From the NCBI GenBank assembly GCA_014706295.1, contig JACSVZ010000007.1, forward strand, positions 56,372,975 to 56,436,974: DNA of 64,000 bases, given 5' to 3'. The notes below the pieces were generated by a model that was not told where the DNA came from, did no database searches, and saw only the letters and a program-made list of their open reading frames with translations. This stretch comes from Lycocorax pyrrhopterus obiensis (lineage: Eukaryota; Chordata; Aves; Passeriformes; Paradisaeidae). A program made the translations under genes and the position numbers. Below, one piece after another: positions 48,601-60,149 of the stretch (the first letter of the stretch is position 1; every line of letters begins with the position of its first letter).

Positions 48601-49170
48601 CTTTATAAAACTCTGAAACTGCTTGGCTCTCTGTTTTACCCTTAGGCATCTGCTGCCCAGTTCAGTGGTTCACACACAGAGAAGCATCAAGAAAAATTAC
48701 CTGCAGATTTATAATTTTTGAAGGAATCTCTGATACAACAAACACTACCACATAAGCCAGATTTATTTCACTGTGAGATATGACAGTTTGTATCTATATT
48801 TGGATCCTCCTGAATCAGCATTTATTACTGCAATACCTATGAGTGATCTCTCAATTAAGACATGTAGCATTGGCTTCTCTTTGGTACAGCTATATCCTGC
48901 AGACTGAACTTGCAAGTGCCTATACGCTATTTTGTCCTTTAACATGAAATTATTAAGTGAGAAAGCAAAGTTTAACTACTACAGCAACTACAAGTTATCT
49001 TATGCCAAGTGTAATACAAAGAAACATTTTCCAATTCACTGAAGACTCACACCAAGTGCGTGGTTTCATGAGATGGAGCCAATAAGCATTCAACTGTTGA
49101 GTTTGCAAAATTTAGCAAAATGATATGATCTTTCATCAAAGCAGATGATTCTAAAGCACATAAGCTCAGT
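42661..49170. other. Intergenic between the SERTA-gene promoter and CDCA4 3' end
   Basis: No gene is recognised. A moderately GC-rich patch at about 43.28-44.2 kb stands out from AT-rich surroundings and carries several short frames on both strands, but has no recognisable domain. The remainder has low-complexity T runs (47878-47912) and short random frames. Confidence 0.5.
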
Positions 49171-50850
49171 GGTCTCTTTATTCTTGAAGTGATACTCAAA
49201 TGTTCTCAACACCCCCTTGGCACGCCCACCTCCAATCCCCTTTCCAGGTTTGAGAATATGCAGCGTAGGTAAGGTCACTCATGGCAAGGCAGAGCCTGTA
49301 CGACACAGCAAGGTCCTCTTTTCATGTTCAGCAACTTGCTTAGTTCAGATCTACAGAAAACAACCACGTTACTGACAGATGTCTTCCCCTGGCACAGCCA
49401 TGGCCAACACATTCCAGAAACCAATCCATATTTTCCCCCTTCCCTACGCCCTGCTACCTTGGAGCTTTTCCCCAGTAGCAGCTTCTGATGGTAAACATTT
49501 GTTATTTTATAATAAAATCATAGGCTATACTCTAATTATCTCTTTCCCCCAAAAAAGTTTCCTAGGAAGAAGCTTAGTTATATACACTCTAAACCGAATG
49601 TGCTGGAAGAAAAGACCACCATCCCATGTTGTATTACATTTTTTGTTATTTAAAAAAAGCCAAGAGGAAACCCTTGGTAAGAGTGGAGCATATTAATTAC
49701 GACAAGACATCATGACATACCAACCAGTGAGATTTAAAGGCAGCTAATAACACTTTTTGTAGCAATTAGTGCAAGATAGTTATCCCATAAAAACAAGTAT
49801 TTGATGGTAGACTTCAATGATAAACAATTCACTTGATGACATTTACATATAAATACACATAAATAAAAACCTACATCATTTAAGTTTGTAGTTAACAAAA
49901 AGTATGGTTGAAATGAATTAAATGTAATTGTATATAGCTGGATCAAAGCTCTTCCTATAATGATACTCAAGTATGTGGGGTATGAAAAGCATAAATGTAC
50001 AATTCTCAATTTAGTAAAGTACTACTCTATAAAACAGACTCATGAAAACAGCTCTTACATTTTAATGCAAAGTATAAAATTGTATATTTACATTTACATA
50101 CACTTTACTGAACTACATTGTGTAGCTCATGGTAAAAAAACATCCCTTTTTGAAAATCTTGCAAAAAATACATCAACTGCAGATATGATCAAAAGTTACT
50201 AAGTTAGCAGCTGACATAACATCTGTAGTAAAAAATATATTTTACGAAAATACCTGGAAAAATCTAAACACCAATAAACACTTTAAAACTATTTTTGAAG
50301 TAAAAATTGTAGCAAAACCCAGAAGAAGCTAGCAAGGGTAACAAGAACTATTGCATACTGCTCTTTAAGAGCCACATAGCGACTTAAAACAGAAGCAGCA
50401 GGTATGGTAGTTTTGTGGTGTAACAAAGTGGAAACCGGAGGAAAATAGGAAACCAGTTATCCAAGTTCCCTCTCTGCTTATTACCATTTTTACGGGAGAA
50501 GTATAAGAATATGAGAGAATCCCTCTCCCCGAGGATATCCTCCATCAAAGGCTAAAACAAATTGGTAAAAGGAACCCAATTTCAAGAGCCTTGGACCTCA
50601 AACGTAGAAACATTTACCGTATGTACTTACAGTTCAGTGGATGATAAATCAGATTATTACACTACAAGTTGCAGGTTAACTTTAAGAGTTAACACTATTT
50701 TGCAATATGAAGTGCTTCTTAATATATATATCTATATAATATATAGATATTTGTATATTCTCGTGCAGATGTGATAGAACAAACTGTGGAAATTGCTTTC
50801 TCAAGTTTTTTCTTCCCATTAACAGATCTTTACCTCCTACACAAGGAGGT
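49171..50850 (-). terminator. CDCA4: CDCA4 3' UTR, candidate poly(A) signal
   Basis: Downstream of the CDCA4 stop on the minus strand, a canonical signal (TTTATT on the plus strand, AATAAA on the minus) occurs at 49177-49182, giving a UTR of about 1.7 kb. The stretch is AT-rich. It contains a match to the Pumilio element TGTAAATA (minus strand, 50085-50092) and a strong AT hairpin at 50728-50750. The true end is not determined. Confidence 0.45.
50728..50750. repeat. Perfect AT-rich hairpin in CDCA4 3' UTR
   Basis: The arm ATATCTATAT (50728-50737), loop AAT and exact complement ATATAGATAT (50741-50750) lie about 100 nt after the CDCA4 stop codon, inside a longer AT-alternating run. Confidence 0.85.
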
Positions 50851-51600
50851 TCAGGATTCAACAAGGATTTCCACAATATGATCAAGGTCATTAAGATCAG
50901 ATTTACAATTAGAATTAGAAGCTGTATTTGTTGGAGAAGAAAATGTTTCAAGACTATCACAGTGTCCCATTTTTGTGTTGCTCATCATGCCTGTTAACAT
51001 AGTATCAAGATCATAGTAAGAATTGTCAACTTCTGAAAACAGATCCTCAACGGAATTGGGACTTTTATTCTCCAGTGTCTCAAATATTTGATCTAAAGAT
51101 TTTTGAAAGTTTCCTTTATTTTCTTGTGGATTCTCCATTTCCCACATGTTGCTCTGCAGGTTTCTTGGTGCTTGCACTGAAGAGGCTGTTGACATAGTTT
51201 CTGAACTATCCTGTGCCTGGTCACTCTCAAAGTCTTTATTGAAAGTACCGTAGCCTGGAACATGCTTTCCCTCAGCTTGATCCCGAGATGAACGACAGAG
51301 GATATCTGTTGAAACAAGACGATCCAGGGATGCCTGCCCTGTACTCTGTGTATTTATCATCTGCCAAGTCCCATCTTGAGTCATTTCCTCTTGGATCTGC
51401 CGTACCGTGTTGGCTATAAGTACCGAACGACAAAGGTTGGGTTCAACCAGCATGTGACACAGCTGAAGTTTAACCAAGGACATGTCTAAAAGTGACTGCC
51501 GCTGGAGATTATAGGAAGGAATAGCCTTAATACCAGCCAGAGTCCCTTCAATATCTTCTTCACCATCAAAACATTTTCTCTTTAATCCTCGCACAAACAT
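50851..51600 (-). CDS. CDCA4: CDCA4: cell division cycle associated 4 (SERTA family)
   Basis: This 249-residue single-exon coding region has near-complete agreement with vertebrate CDCA4 (human 241 aa). It starts MFVRGLKRKC. The SERTA domain is at about residues 30-77, with LQRQSLLDMSLVKLQLCHM then LVEPNLCRSVLIANTVRQIQ. The middle has DRLVSTDILCRSS, and the C-terminal part has SLDQIFETLE, YYDLDTMLTGMM and the acidic end DLDHIVEILVES. From family knowledge it is a nuclear, E2F-responsive transcriptional co-regulator linked to cell-cycle entry. The exon begins at 51606 after the acceptor TTTTTTAACAG, six bases before the ATG, so the 5' UTR is spliced to a distant CpG-island exon. It lies head to tail with the paralogue at 30353-31204, about 20 kb away. 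Confidence 0.98.
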   Translation of the reverse strand: MFVRGLKRKCFDGEEDIEGTLAGIKAIPSYNLQRQSLLDMSLVKLQLCHMLVEPNLCRSVLIANTVRQIQEEMTQDGTWQMINTQSTGQASLDRLVSTDILCRSSRDQAEGKHVPGYGTFNKDFESDQAQDSSETMSTASSVQAPRNLQSNMWEMENPQENKGNFQKSLDQIFETLENKSPNSVEDLFSEVDNSYYDLDTMLTGMMSNTKMGHCDSLETFSSPTNTASNSNCKSDLNDLDHIVEILVES

Positions 51601-51606
51601 TGTGTC

Positions 51607-54600
51607 CTGTTAAAAAACCAAACAAATAAAAAAAATCGCGTACAACACAAACAGTTCAAGAAGGAAGGGAAAAAAAAAAAGAGACTAAAAAACAGAACAG
51701 CAAACTTTAATCTTTTATTAAAAAGCAAATTCTTTTAAAATAGAAACATCAGAATTGTCATACCATGTTCTAGAATGGCCAGTGTGGTACAACAGGGGTC
51801 AGGAACATATGGACCGAGTCCCAAAGGCGACATTCGGGAACCAGGGGTGAGCAGGTCCACAAGGCATGGCATCGGAGAGAGGCAGAGGCTCCCAGCTCCT
51901 GGCTCCCATTAAGCTCCATACTTGATGGAAGTCAGGAGCCGCTGCCTCGCACAGAAGCAAACATCTCACCGGCTGTATTTCACCTACTGGAGAGGCAGTT
52001 TCTCCTCGCTCCTCCCGAGTTTCTACTGGCATGCTTAACCTCTAATTTTGGAAATAAAAATACAACCTGGCACACCATCTTTAAAAGATTTGACCCCTCC
52101 AGAACATTAACATGCCTAACAGAGTAATAAAAAAAACCAAAAAACCCATGGGCAGCATATGTGAAAAGATTATCTTATTTTGGCTACAAAGAGAGTAATA
52201 TCTAGATTTGTTCCATGTAACTTGAGACATTCAGTGGAGGTGCCCAAAGCAGTCCTTCCGGTTCCCCTCCTTGGGTGAGTACGTGAACTGCGTAATTCCA
52301 ATAAGAACTGGGCAAGTCCAGTAAGGATAGTCACAGTCATCCTCTCTACGGGCTTCTGTACTGCTTTCCCAGTTGACTGTAAGATAGCAAAATTCCTGTA
52401 TTCCTAGTTTAGGTTCACCAGCTAAAAATACACAGGGTGCATGCAGGCTTCTCAGTATTCACACCTAAAATCCTTTGCTGAATTTTCCAAGGGGTGCCTC
52501 TCAAGTACCAGCCTCAGCTCTTATTCTGAATTGCGCTAATTTTGACAACAGTGCCCCATGCAAATATTGCAGCTGGTCCCTTGAAATACAAAGTAACTTT
52601 TTAAAAATGCAATATATATCACTTCTTTTAGTCTTATAAGGATTAGGCTGCAAATGAAAGCTAGTACCTGATCTTTACATTTATGCTTCTTCTTTATTTA
52701 CCTTCTAAGTCTTCTGTCCTTAGACTTCCTGTTTGCCCAATATTTGGGGATTTCTGTTTCAAGGTAGTGACCCAAACAAAACAGTTTTTCAACTAAAAGC
52801 TGATAAAACCAAAATACTATTGCAGTGTCTTTCTATAATATTTCCAATTTTCTTTGATAAGCCCTAAACTCTGCCTTGCTTTTCTGGTTGCTACGGTACA
52901 TTCTACATATTTTCAAGAAATTCTCTCTCAGCTTTTTCAGAGACACTAAAAATCCACCAAAAGGCAACAACCCTGTTCCTTTCAAAATACATTACACGCT
53001 TATCTACTGTGAAAACCTGGGGATAGCACAGTAGCTAGATAAACACTTGGTCTGACTCTGTACAACACTTGTTACATTGCTGTATATATCCATGAAATAA
53101 CCTTCTTTGGGATTTGCTGACTCTTAAAAGATTTCTTTCCACTGAAGGTACAAAACTCTTTAGAAATCATAATGTGCAGAGACTACAATAGAGAATGAAC
53201 TTGGTCTTGTGGTCATGTTTCATAACTTCTTAAAAGCTATCCACAGATTAGCAATGTATGAAATACTTTGGACGTTTCTTCTACAATTATATCCTGAACC
53301 CTAACATATTTCCACTACTCCTGTTAAATACAACACACATTGTTGCTTCATAGTTCCTTTTCCAAATTTTTAGACATTCCTGCAAGCTTCCTATCAGAGG
53401 ATATCCTATTTAATTTTTCCTACATTTTTATGTACAGTAATTTCTGAACACATCCTCCCCCCCATGTGAAACAACCTCTAGAAACATCTTTTGGGACTGT
53501 GTACAAACCACGTATGATTACATCATCGAACATTAAACACTGTGCAGAGTTTGAAGCTTCTTTTATTTCAACTTACATTCTTGTGATGAGTAATTAAAAC
53601 TTCAATTGAATGTTAACCTGGTTTTCATACATCTATGATTTGGCATTAAAATGCCTTCTAAGGCACACCAACAGAACAGAACACAGGAGAAAATTTGAAA
53701 ACCTCAATACATCACACACACTTGGGTACCTAGAAGCAGAGGAAAAACATTTATGGATTCTTAAAGGTAAACCCTTCACAGCATTCACTGGATTTTTTCT
53801 AAAACTTGCTTTCAATTAGTATCTTACATCATAAAGCCACTTCTTTGTCATCACAAAGTACGAGGTTACAGTTTCGTTTAAGAAGCAAAAAGTGACTTAC
53901 CAGGAATTGTGTTTGATGCAGTCCTTCCTCTTCTCCCATGCTACTGAGCAAGAGTCCATACAGTAAAAGTGAGAGCACCACCTACAAGCACAGGGAAGCA
54001 GGATGTCAGGCAGGGACAGGAGATGCAGAACAAAATAGTTTTGCTTCAGTATCTCTGTCCTGTGTGATGTGAGCATCATTCCCACAAACGTGAATAGTGC
54101 TATTAAACCCAATGCACAGTTAGAGCACAAATGTGATTTGGCCAACAATACCCTCAAAATATGCAGCAGAAGGAAAATGCCAGTTTAATTCCAAGTCCTA
54201 GGCTATTGCCCTGACCTTTGGACCAGCCTCTCCCTTATGCCTACACCATTGCCATTTAAAGAGCAAACAAAAATTTTTCATATGAGCATTAAAGATTAAG
54301 TGTGCACAAACAAAAGGCAATGAAAGCAAGTCTTCCTTCCTTTTATTACAAAACTGTAGTTTTCACCTTTGTTGTACAAACCCATGTATATCTCTGTAGC
54401 ATCTAGAGAAAATGAGCTGGCACAAACACAAAACTGAAACATAGCAAAACATGAGAGAATTTTCCTTTACCATCACAGAAACTTTATGACTAAGATTCAC
54501 TTTGCAAGATGACAATAATGAAAGTAATGACAATAATTAAAGTGCTTTAACTATAAAGGCTGAATTTTTAAAACACATTTAAAGCGTAATAAGATTTGAT

Positions 54601-57473
54601 ATATCAAATACAACTTCCCATCACATGCAACAATTCCCTTAACTACTGAAACTAGAAAGAATGCTGTTCCAACAGGCTACAAAAAGTTTTATAATAAACT
54701 ATGGAAACAATTCAGATACTTTTCTAGACATGTCTGTGCAGTACAAGACGCTTCCGTGTCTGCAACTGAAGTGCATACCTAGGAAAGAAAGAAGTAAAGA
54801 GGATGCACATAGACATCTGTTCTTATTTTCTGTTTTGTGTAGTAATAAACAATTTTTCAAGATTGCTTGCTCTCAAATGTGGGGTGGAAGAAGACGGCTG
54901 ACAAAGGACTTGGGGGTGGGAGTGCAGAAAAAATGTTTTTCCTCAAGAAGCTCCATACTTGTTAAAATACCACAATGGAAAAAAACCCCCACCTTTAACA
55001 CTCTCAAGCCAAAATCTTTTGACTTGATCCCAGATATTCAAACTAAATGATGTTATGTCATGGAAACTGTATTTCAACCAACTCATAGTCTCATTTTCTT
55101 TTATGGACTGAGCTCACAGCAACTTTAAAAACAGTACCTTAAGGCATCTGAACTGCAACTTCAGTCGGACACCCTATCAAGTCAATAAACTATTTCTTAT
55201 TTTTTGCAAACACTTTACGACACTATAAAATTTCAGAAGTTTTTGCTCCCCAGGTATACTTTCAAAACATTCTATAAACGAAAAGTGATCTCTTTGAGAG
55301 CCTGTGTCTGGTAACTATTTGAATCCCAAAATTTCTACTTTATTGGAGGGTAGGTGACAGGGGCATAAACCTAACTTTAAAAAACCCAACCAAGCAAAAC
55401 CCACCAAACATTCCCGCCCCGCCACCAATAACTACAGGTAAAGATGGTGCAGTCATGAGAAAACCAAATTGGAATCTTTTCTGATGCTATTTAGTATATC
55501 TGACAATTTTAGAGGGAGAGGCTGTGGCTGTTTGCCTCCCAAAATAGTGGACAATATAGGAGGTGACTGTTGCCGTGAGTTCTTGTTAAAAGAGCCATTA
55601 TCACATCCACAAACTAAAAGACAGGGGATAGTGGCAGACCAGTCCAGTCTGTAATCCATTTACATACTACAGAAGGAAAGTTTTCCCATGCAATATAATA
55701 ATGTGTAAAACCTGCTGCATGTGATTCCAAGTTCTTCCCTAGGGCAATAACCAGACCACGTGGACCTCTGTTAGTATAAACTTGAAGAATATGTCCATCA
55801 CAGCAGTTATTTCTTTGGATTCTATAAACTGGCACATATGTGTGCCTCAGAAACCAAGTTCTCAGTAAAAGCATATTAACTTCATAGCTATTATCATATG
55901 CAGTTAAAACCTTGCACATAAATGACCTCCCACAGACTTCTCTGCATTATCTCCAATAAGCACTCATCTCAAGAGAATGCTAGATTTGAAACTTAATTAA
56001 TTAAAATCTAAGTACCTTCCGATTGATTTACATATTAACATACTCAAAAAGGCATTAGCCATTGTGTAAAACCTTTTAGTATATCAGAGCAAGACTGCTG
56101 CTGCTTCAGAGTCAAGGTGTTCAAAATCCCCCGATAATTTCAAGCAGCATCTTTCTCTGTCCAAGAGGCAGTATCTGGACTAGCTACATCATCTCCTTTC
56201 TTCCACTGCTACCCCAGTGTCACGAGCCCAAACTTTGTGTGTTCAACTAAACTGCTGTTTGAAACAGCTATACAAAAAAAAATGCTGTCAAGGAGACAAC
56301 AGCTAGCTGCAGCAAAATGCACTAGGAAAAAGGAGTTTTGTGGATTTTGTTTTTTTTCTTTTAATAATAGCACAGTGTTATGTAATTCGTTACAAGTTTT
56401 GCTTCTAGGATAGACAAATTCCCAGTCTGCTTTACAAATAAGGTGTTGGAAATTTGATCCAATTCGTATTAGAGCATCCACTTCAGACATTCCAGGTTCA
56501 CACTCAATTCAGACTCATATAGTGATATGCTGCCAAAGATACAGTTTAGTACTTAAGGGAAAAAGCTGCTTCTCATTCGCTGGGGTAACAGAGAACATAG
56601 GGAATTTCAGCAGTGCTTATCATTAGGAGAAAGCAGACAAGACCTACCTAGGCCAGTGCTGGAGGTTCAGTGAAGCACAGCACTGCTTTTTGTGCAGCCG
56701 TAAGTACAGTGATGATGGTTAACACGGGAAGGCAAGAAGGGGCCGCATCTCCCCTCTACCACTCAACCCTTCTCCACTCCAACACTGGCTTTTCTAAGAA
56801 CCGTGGGAACAAACCAAAGCTCTGTGTAATAGTGGAGAAAAAGACTGAAAGAGAGCTACTCCTCTTTTAGACATGCACGCGTGCCCATATGGTGGTGTCG
56901 AGGTATAAGGTGGGATGCGGACACAGCAGAGGGCTGGTAAAGCCAGAAACATCGCTATTCGGACTGGAACAAAGGCCCCTATAAAGCACTGGGGTCTGCC
57001 CATCCCCGGGGCGCAGGGGGCTGGCAGGCACCTCTCCGGCACTCGAGAGATTCGGGAAGCGGTTCCAGCACCCGCGGAAGGGCAGGCTGGGCGGCTGGGG
57101 CAGGAGCTCGTGAAAACGCAGACGGGGGCCGGGAGCGCTGAACGCGGGGGGGGGGGCACGCAGAGCCGGGGGGAGAGGCGGGACCGGGGCGGGGAGCGAG
57201 GGGGAGCTCCCCGGCGGTGGGAGGGCAGCGGGGTGCCCGGGGGAGGCGCGGACGGTGAGGGAGCGCGGCTGCGGAAGGGACCGAGCAGAGGACGAGTGCG
57301 GAACGGGCCCCTTGTCCCGCCCGCCCCGGCCCCCTCAGCGCTGCCAGCGGTTACTTATCGCCCCGCGCTCCCGCCGCCATTTTGAATCGCCTCCGTTCCC
57401 TCCACGGGTTCCGCCGGCACCGACTTCCCGCGGATCCGACCCAGCTCAGCCCGACCCAGCCCACCGTACTCAC
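51607..57473 (-). other. CDCA4: CDCA4 5' UTR intron
   Basis: The intron of about 5.9 kb runs from donor GCG|GTGAGT at 57473 to acceptor AACAG at 51607-51609 on the minus strand. A possible alternative internal non-coding exon is 53901-53943, with donor CTG|GTAAGT and acceptor CTCTTGCTCAG. No other gene is recognised. Confidence 0.7.
53901..53943 (-). other. CDCA4: Possible alternative 5' UTR exon of CDCA4
   Basis: On the minus strand a strong donor match GTAAGT occupies 53895-53900 and a usable acceptor (ACTCTTGCTCAG) ends at 53944, bracketing 43 nt. Only the splice motifs support it. Confidence 0.2.
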
Positions 57474-58200
57474 CGCCTTGCCGCTGCTGTCGCCGGCGCT
57501 CACCCGCGCAAGAACCCCCGCTCCGCTCCCGCCTCACCGCCCGCTCCGCGCCTGAGGGACGGGCGGGGCCAACCGGCCCCGCCTCCCCCCGCCCGCCATC
57601 TTATTGTCAAACCCCACAAAGGGACCCGCGTTCGCAGGGGGCGGGCCTTCCCCGGAGACCACGCCCATCAGGAGCGGCGGCGGCTGCTATTGGCTGCTGC
57701 CAAGCCGTGCAGGCGTCTCTCGCCGCTGCGATTGGCCATGACGCCCGCCTGTCCCGCCCCCGGGCTCCGCCCCTGGAGGCTGTGGGGTTGCCATGGCGTC
57801 CGGGCCCTTCCCCTCTGCCGTGAGAGGCTGAGGGAGGCGGGGGCGGGGGCGAGGCGGGGCCGCCCCGATTTCAAACCGCAGCCAAGGCCCCGCGGCGTGT
57901 CTGGGCTCCCGGCCACGGGCTCCAGCGGGAACAGGTTCAGACCTGGCCGCGCTGCAGCCTGCGGGGAGCCGTGGCGGGGGAGGAGAAGGGGAGTCTTGGC
58001 CGCCCCGTCCCGGGCGCTCCCCGCCGTCAGGCGCCACTTCCCTCAAGGCTGGGGAGCCCCGGCGCTGCGCCCCGCGGGGGTGACAGGCGGCCTTAGGACT
58101 CCATTAGCAAGGCCTGTGGCATTTCCTGTTCGGGCCCGGCCGCCCAGCCCCGGGTCTCGCAGTCAGAGCCAGGAACCCGCGTGCTTGGGGCGGGGGTGAT
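57000..58200 (-). promoter_or_regulatory. CDCA4: CpG-island promoter of CDCA4
   Basis: A GC-rich island lies upstream of CDCA4. On the minus strand two YY1-type motifs are present: AAGATGGCGG (57593-57602) and AAATGGCGGC (57373-57383, just inside the intron). Upstream of these, two CCAAT boxes in gene orientation occur at 57689-57693 and 57731-57735 (ATTGG on the plus strand), about 90 and 130 bp before the first YY1 site. This spacing suggests initiation near 57600. There are many GC boxes. Long open frames crossing the island on both strands reflect base composition. Confidence 0.8.
57474..57600 (-). other. CDCA4: Non-coding exon 1 of CDCA4
   Basis: The 3' edge is set by the near-perfect donor GCG|GTGAGTACGG (GTGAGT at 57468-57473 on the minus strand). 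The 5' edge is a guess from the YY1/CCAAT arrangement. It has no ATG-initiated frame continuing into the coding exon. Confidence 0.6.
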
Positions 58201-58204
58201 GTCT

Positions 58205-58855
58205 CACACCCCGCAGGGAGCCGCTGTCTGAACACGAGTCAGCAGTGAGTGCCCAGGTGGGCAAGAAGACCAGTGGCATCCTGGCCTCTGTCAGAAATAG
58301 TGCGGCCAGCAGGACCAGGGAAGTGGTCGTTCCCCTGTACTGGGCATGGGTGAGACCACACCTCGATGCTGTGTCCAGTTCTGGGCCCCTCAATTTAGGA
58401 AGGGCGTTGAGGTGCTGGAGTGTGCCCAGAGAAGGGCGATGGAGCTGGGGAAGGGTCTGGAGCACAAGTTTTATGAGAGGCAGCTGGGGGTGTTTAGCCT
58501 GGAGAAGAGGAGGCTCAGGGGCGACCTTATCACTCTCCAACTCCCTGACAGGAGGGTGCAGCCAGGTGGGGGTTGACCTCTTCTCCCAGGTAACAAGTGA
58601 CAGGACAAGAGAACATAGCCTTAAGCTGTGCTGTAGAGGGGTTAGGCTGGACATTAGGAAGGATTTCTTCACAGAAAAGGTGATTAAGCACTGGAATGGG
58701 CTGCCCAGGGAGGTAGCGCAGTCACTGTCCCTGGAGGTGTTGAAGGAAAGACTGGACGTGGCACTTAGTGCCATGGTCTGGTTGACAAGGTCCTGTTTGG
58801 TCACAGGTTGGACTCGATGATCTCAGGAGTCTTTTCCGACCTAATTGATTCTGTC
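58205..58855 (+). mobile_element. CR1 LINE, 5'-truncated, about 0.65 kb
   Basis: This is a plus-strand CR1 copy. Broken frames encode the C-terminal part of the CR1 polymerase: [32 protein letters not shown] and [12 protein letters not shown]. The 3' tail ends with GATGATCTCAGGAGTCTTTTCCGACCTAATTGATTCTG without full terminal repeats. It sits inside a GC-rich zone, with GC-rich unique DNA on both sides. Confidence 0.92.
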
Positions 58856-59415
58856 CAAAAGCTGCCGCCGCCCCGCTGAGCAAAACCCCCTCCCCAAGCC
58901 TCGCTCGCTGCCGTGACCCCAGCCCGATGCAGCTGCACATCTGCAACCACTTAGGCCGCCCCAGCGCCTCTCGGTCGCTCTCCCGGCCGAGCAGCTACGT
59001 GCCGGCTGCTCTGGAGCAGCCCGAGGGAAGGAGGGGCGGCTGGCCCGGGCTGCCCGAGAGCCGCAGAGGCGGCAGCTGCTGCCTCCCGCCCCCGGGGCGC
59101 GGCGGGACGGGGAGGGGAAGGAAATGGAGACAGGGTGGGATAGGCAGCAGGAGTTGGAGGATCCATGAGGCTTGCGGCTGAGAAAAGGCTGGGAAACAGC
59201 AGAGCTGTAGCTTCATACAGTAAAGCAGGAGGAAATAACATTTCCATAGCAAAGCAAGATCTGCATTTGGAACAAGACAGGTTGCAAAGCGCGGTATTTC
59301 TCCTTGTTTAATTTCTTGCACCAGTCTTATGGCATCGTGGTCAAAAGCACAAGTCAAAGCTGTGCAAGAATGATGCCAGAAAGAGAGGTTCTTGTGCTCT
59401 ATTCACCTTAACATT
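58856..59415. other. GC-rich flank of the CDCA4 island, no gene recognised
   Basis: GC-rich, CpG-containing sequence continues to about 59.13 kb and then falls to AT-neutral. It looks like the outer part of the CDCA4 island separated from the core by the CR1 copy. No coding exon is seen. Confidence 0.5.
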
Positions 59416-59545
59416 GAATGAACTGAGTTGGAAGGGATCCACAAGGATTATGGAGGTCTCAGCTTCTGGCCCTGCACAGGACGACCCCAAGAATCACACC
59501 ATGTGTTTGAAAGCATTATCCAAATGCTTCTTGAACTCTGTCAAT
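59416..59545 (-). mobile_element. CR1 LINE, 3'-end fragment
   Basis: Reversed CR1 3' tail: TGAGTTGGAAGGGATCCACA, then GGCCCTGCACAGGACGACCC, CAAGAATCACACCATGTG and CTTCTTGAACTCTGTCA. It is severely truncated with no coding part. Confidence 0.88.
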
Positions 59546-60149
59546 CTTGGTGCTGTTGATTTTTTTGTTGTTTTGTTTTTCTTTTATATATGTATATAAA
59601 TATGGGGGTTTTTAGCCCCAGTCTTTTAATAAGGATTCGACTTGAGAAATAAAGGCATAACATCAAAGCACAAAACATAGCATGGGATCTGATGATAACT
59701 TAAGAAACTCAACTACAACCAGTCTTAGCATTAGGCTTTCCCTTCACTTGGGTATTTATTTAAAAGTCCCTGTACGGGAAGCATTTAGGTGTTCTCTACC
59801 ATATTACCCACACTTGCAGCAAGGAAGCAAAGTTTCCACATGCAATATATACCCTTTTAATACATATTTGTTACATTTTAGTAACATTATGGAAGGCTGG
59901 TGGAACATTTCCTTGGAAAGCAGCAGTGAAAAGAATACCTTGTGCAAATCTGCTACTGAAATGCCAGTAGGAGTCAGGACAGTCAGAAAAGAAAGGTACC
60001 AAAACTTACTTTCCCGTTCTATTTGAACCAGTTGTTCTCAGCAGAGACAAACATTTGCTGTGGTGTTGCCACCAGCTTCTGTAATTCCTAGTTCGCTCAG
60101 TCATTTCTTGTCACTTCATCTGGCTCTTCTTTGTAGAAGTAGCCCCAAG

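Noticed and set aside
57255..58199. 314-codon plus-strand open frame
   Set aside because: It covers the CDCA4 CpG island and promoter motifs, has low-complexity composition and no recognisable domain.
58163..58820. 191- and 213-codon frames as host genes
   Set aside because: They are shadows or broken parts of a CR1 LINE copy.
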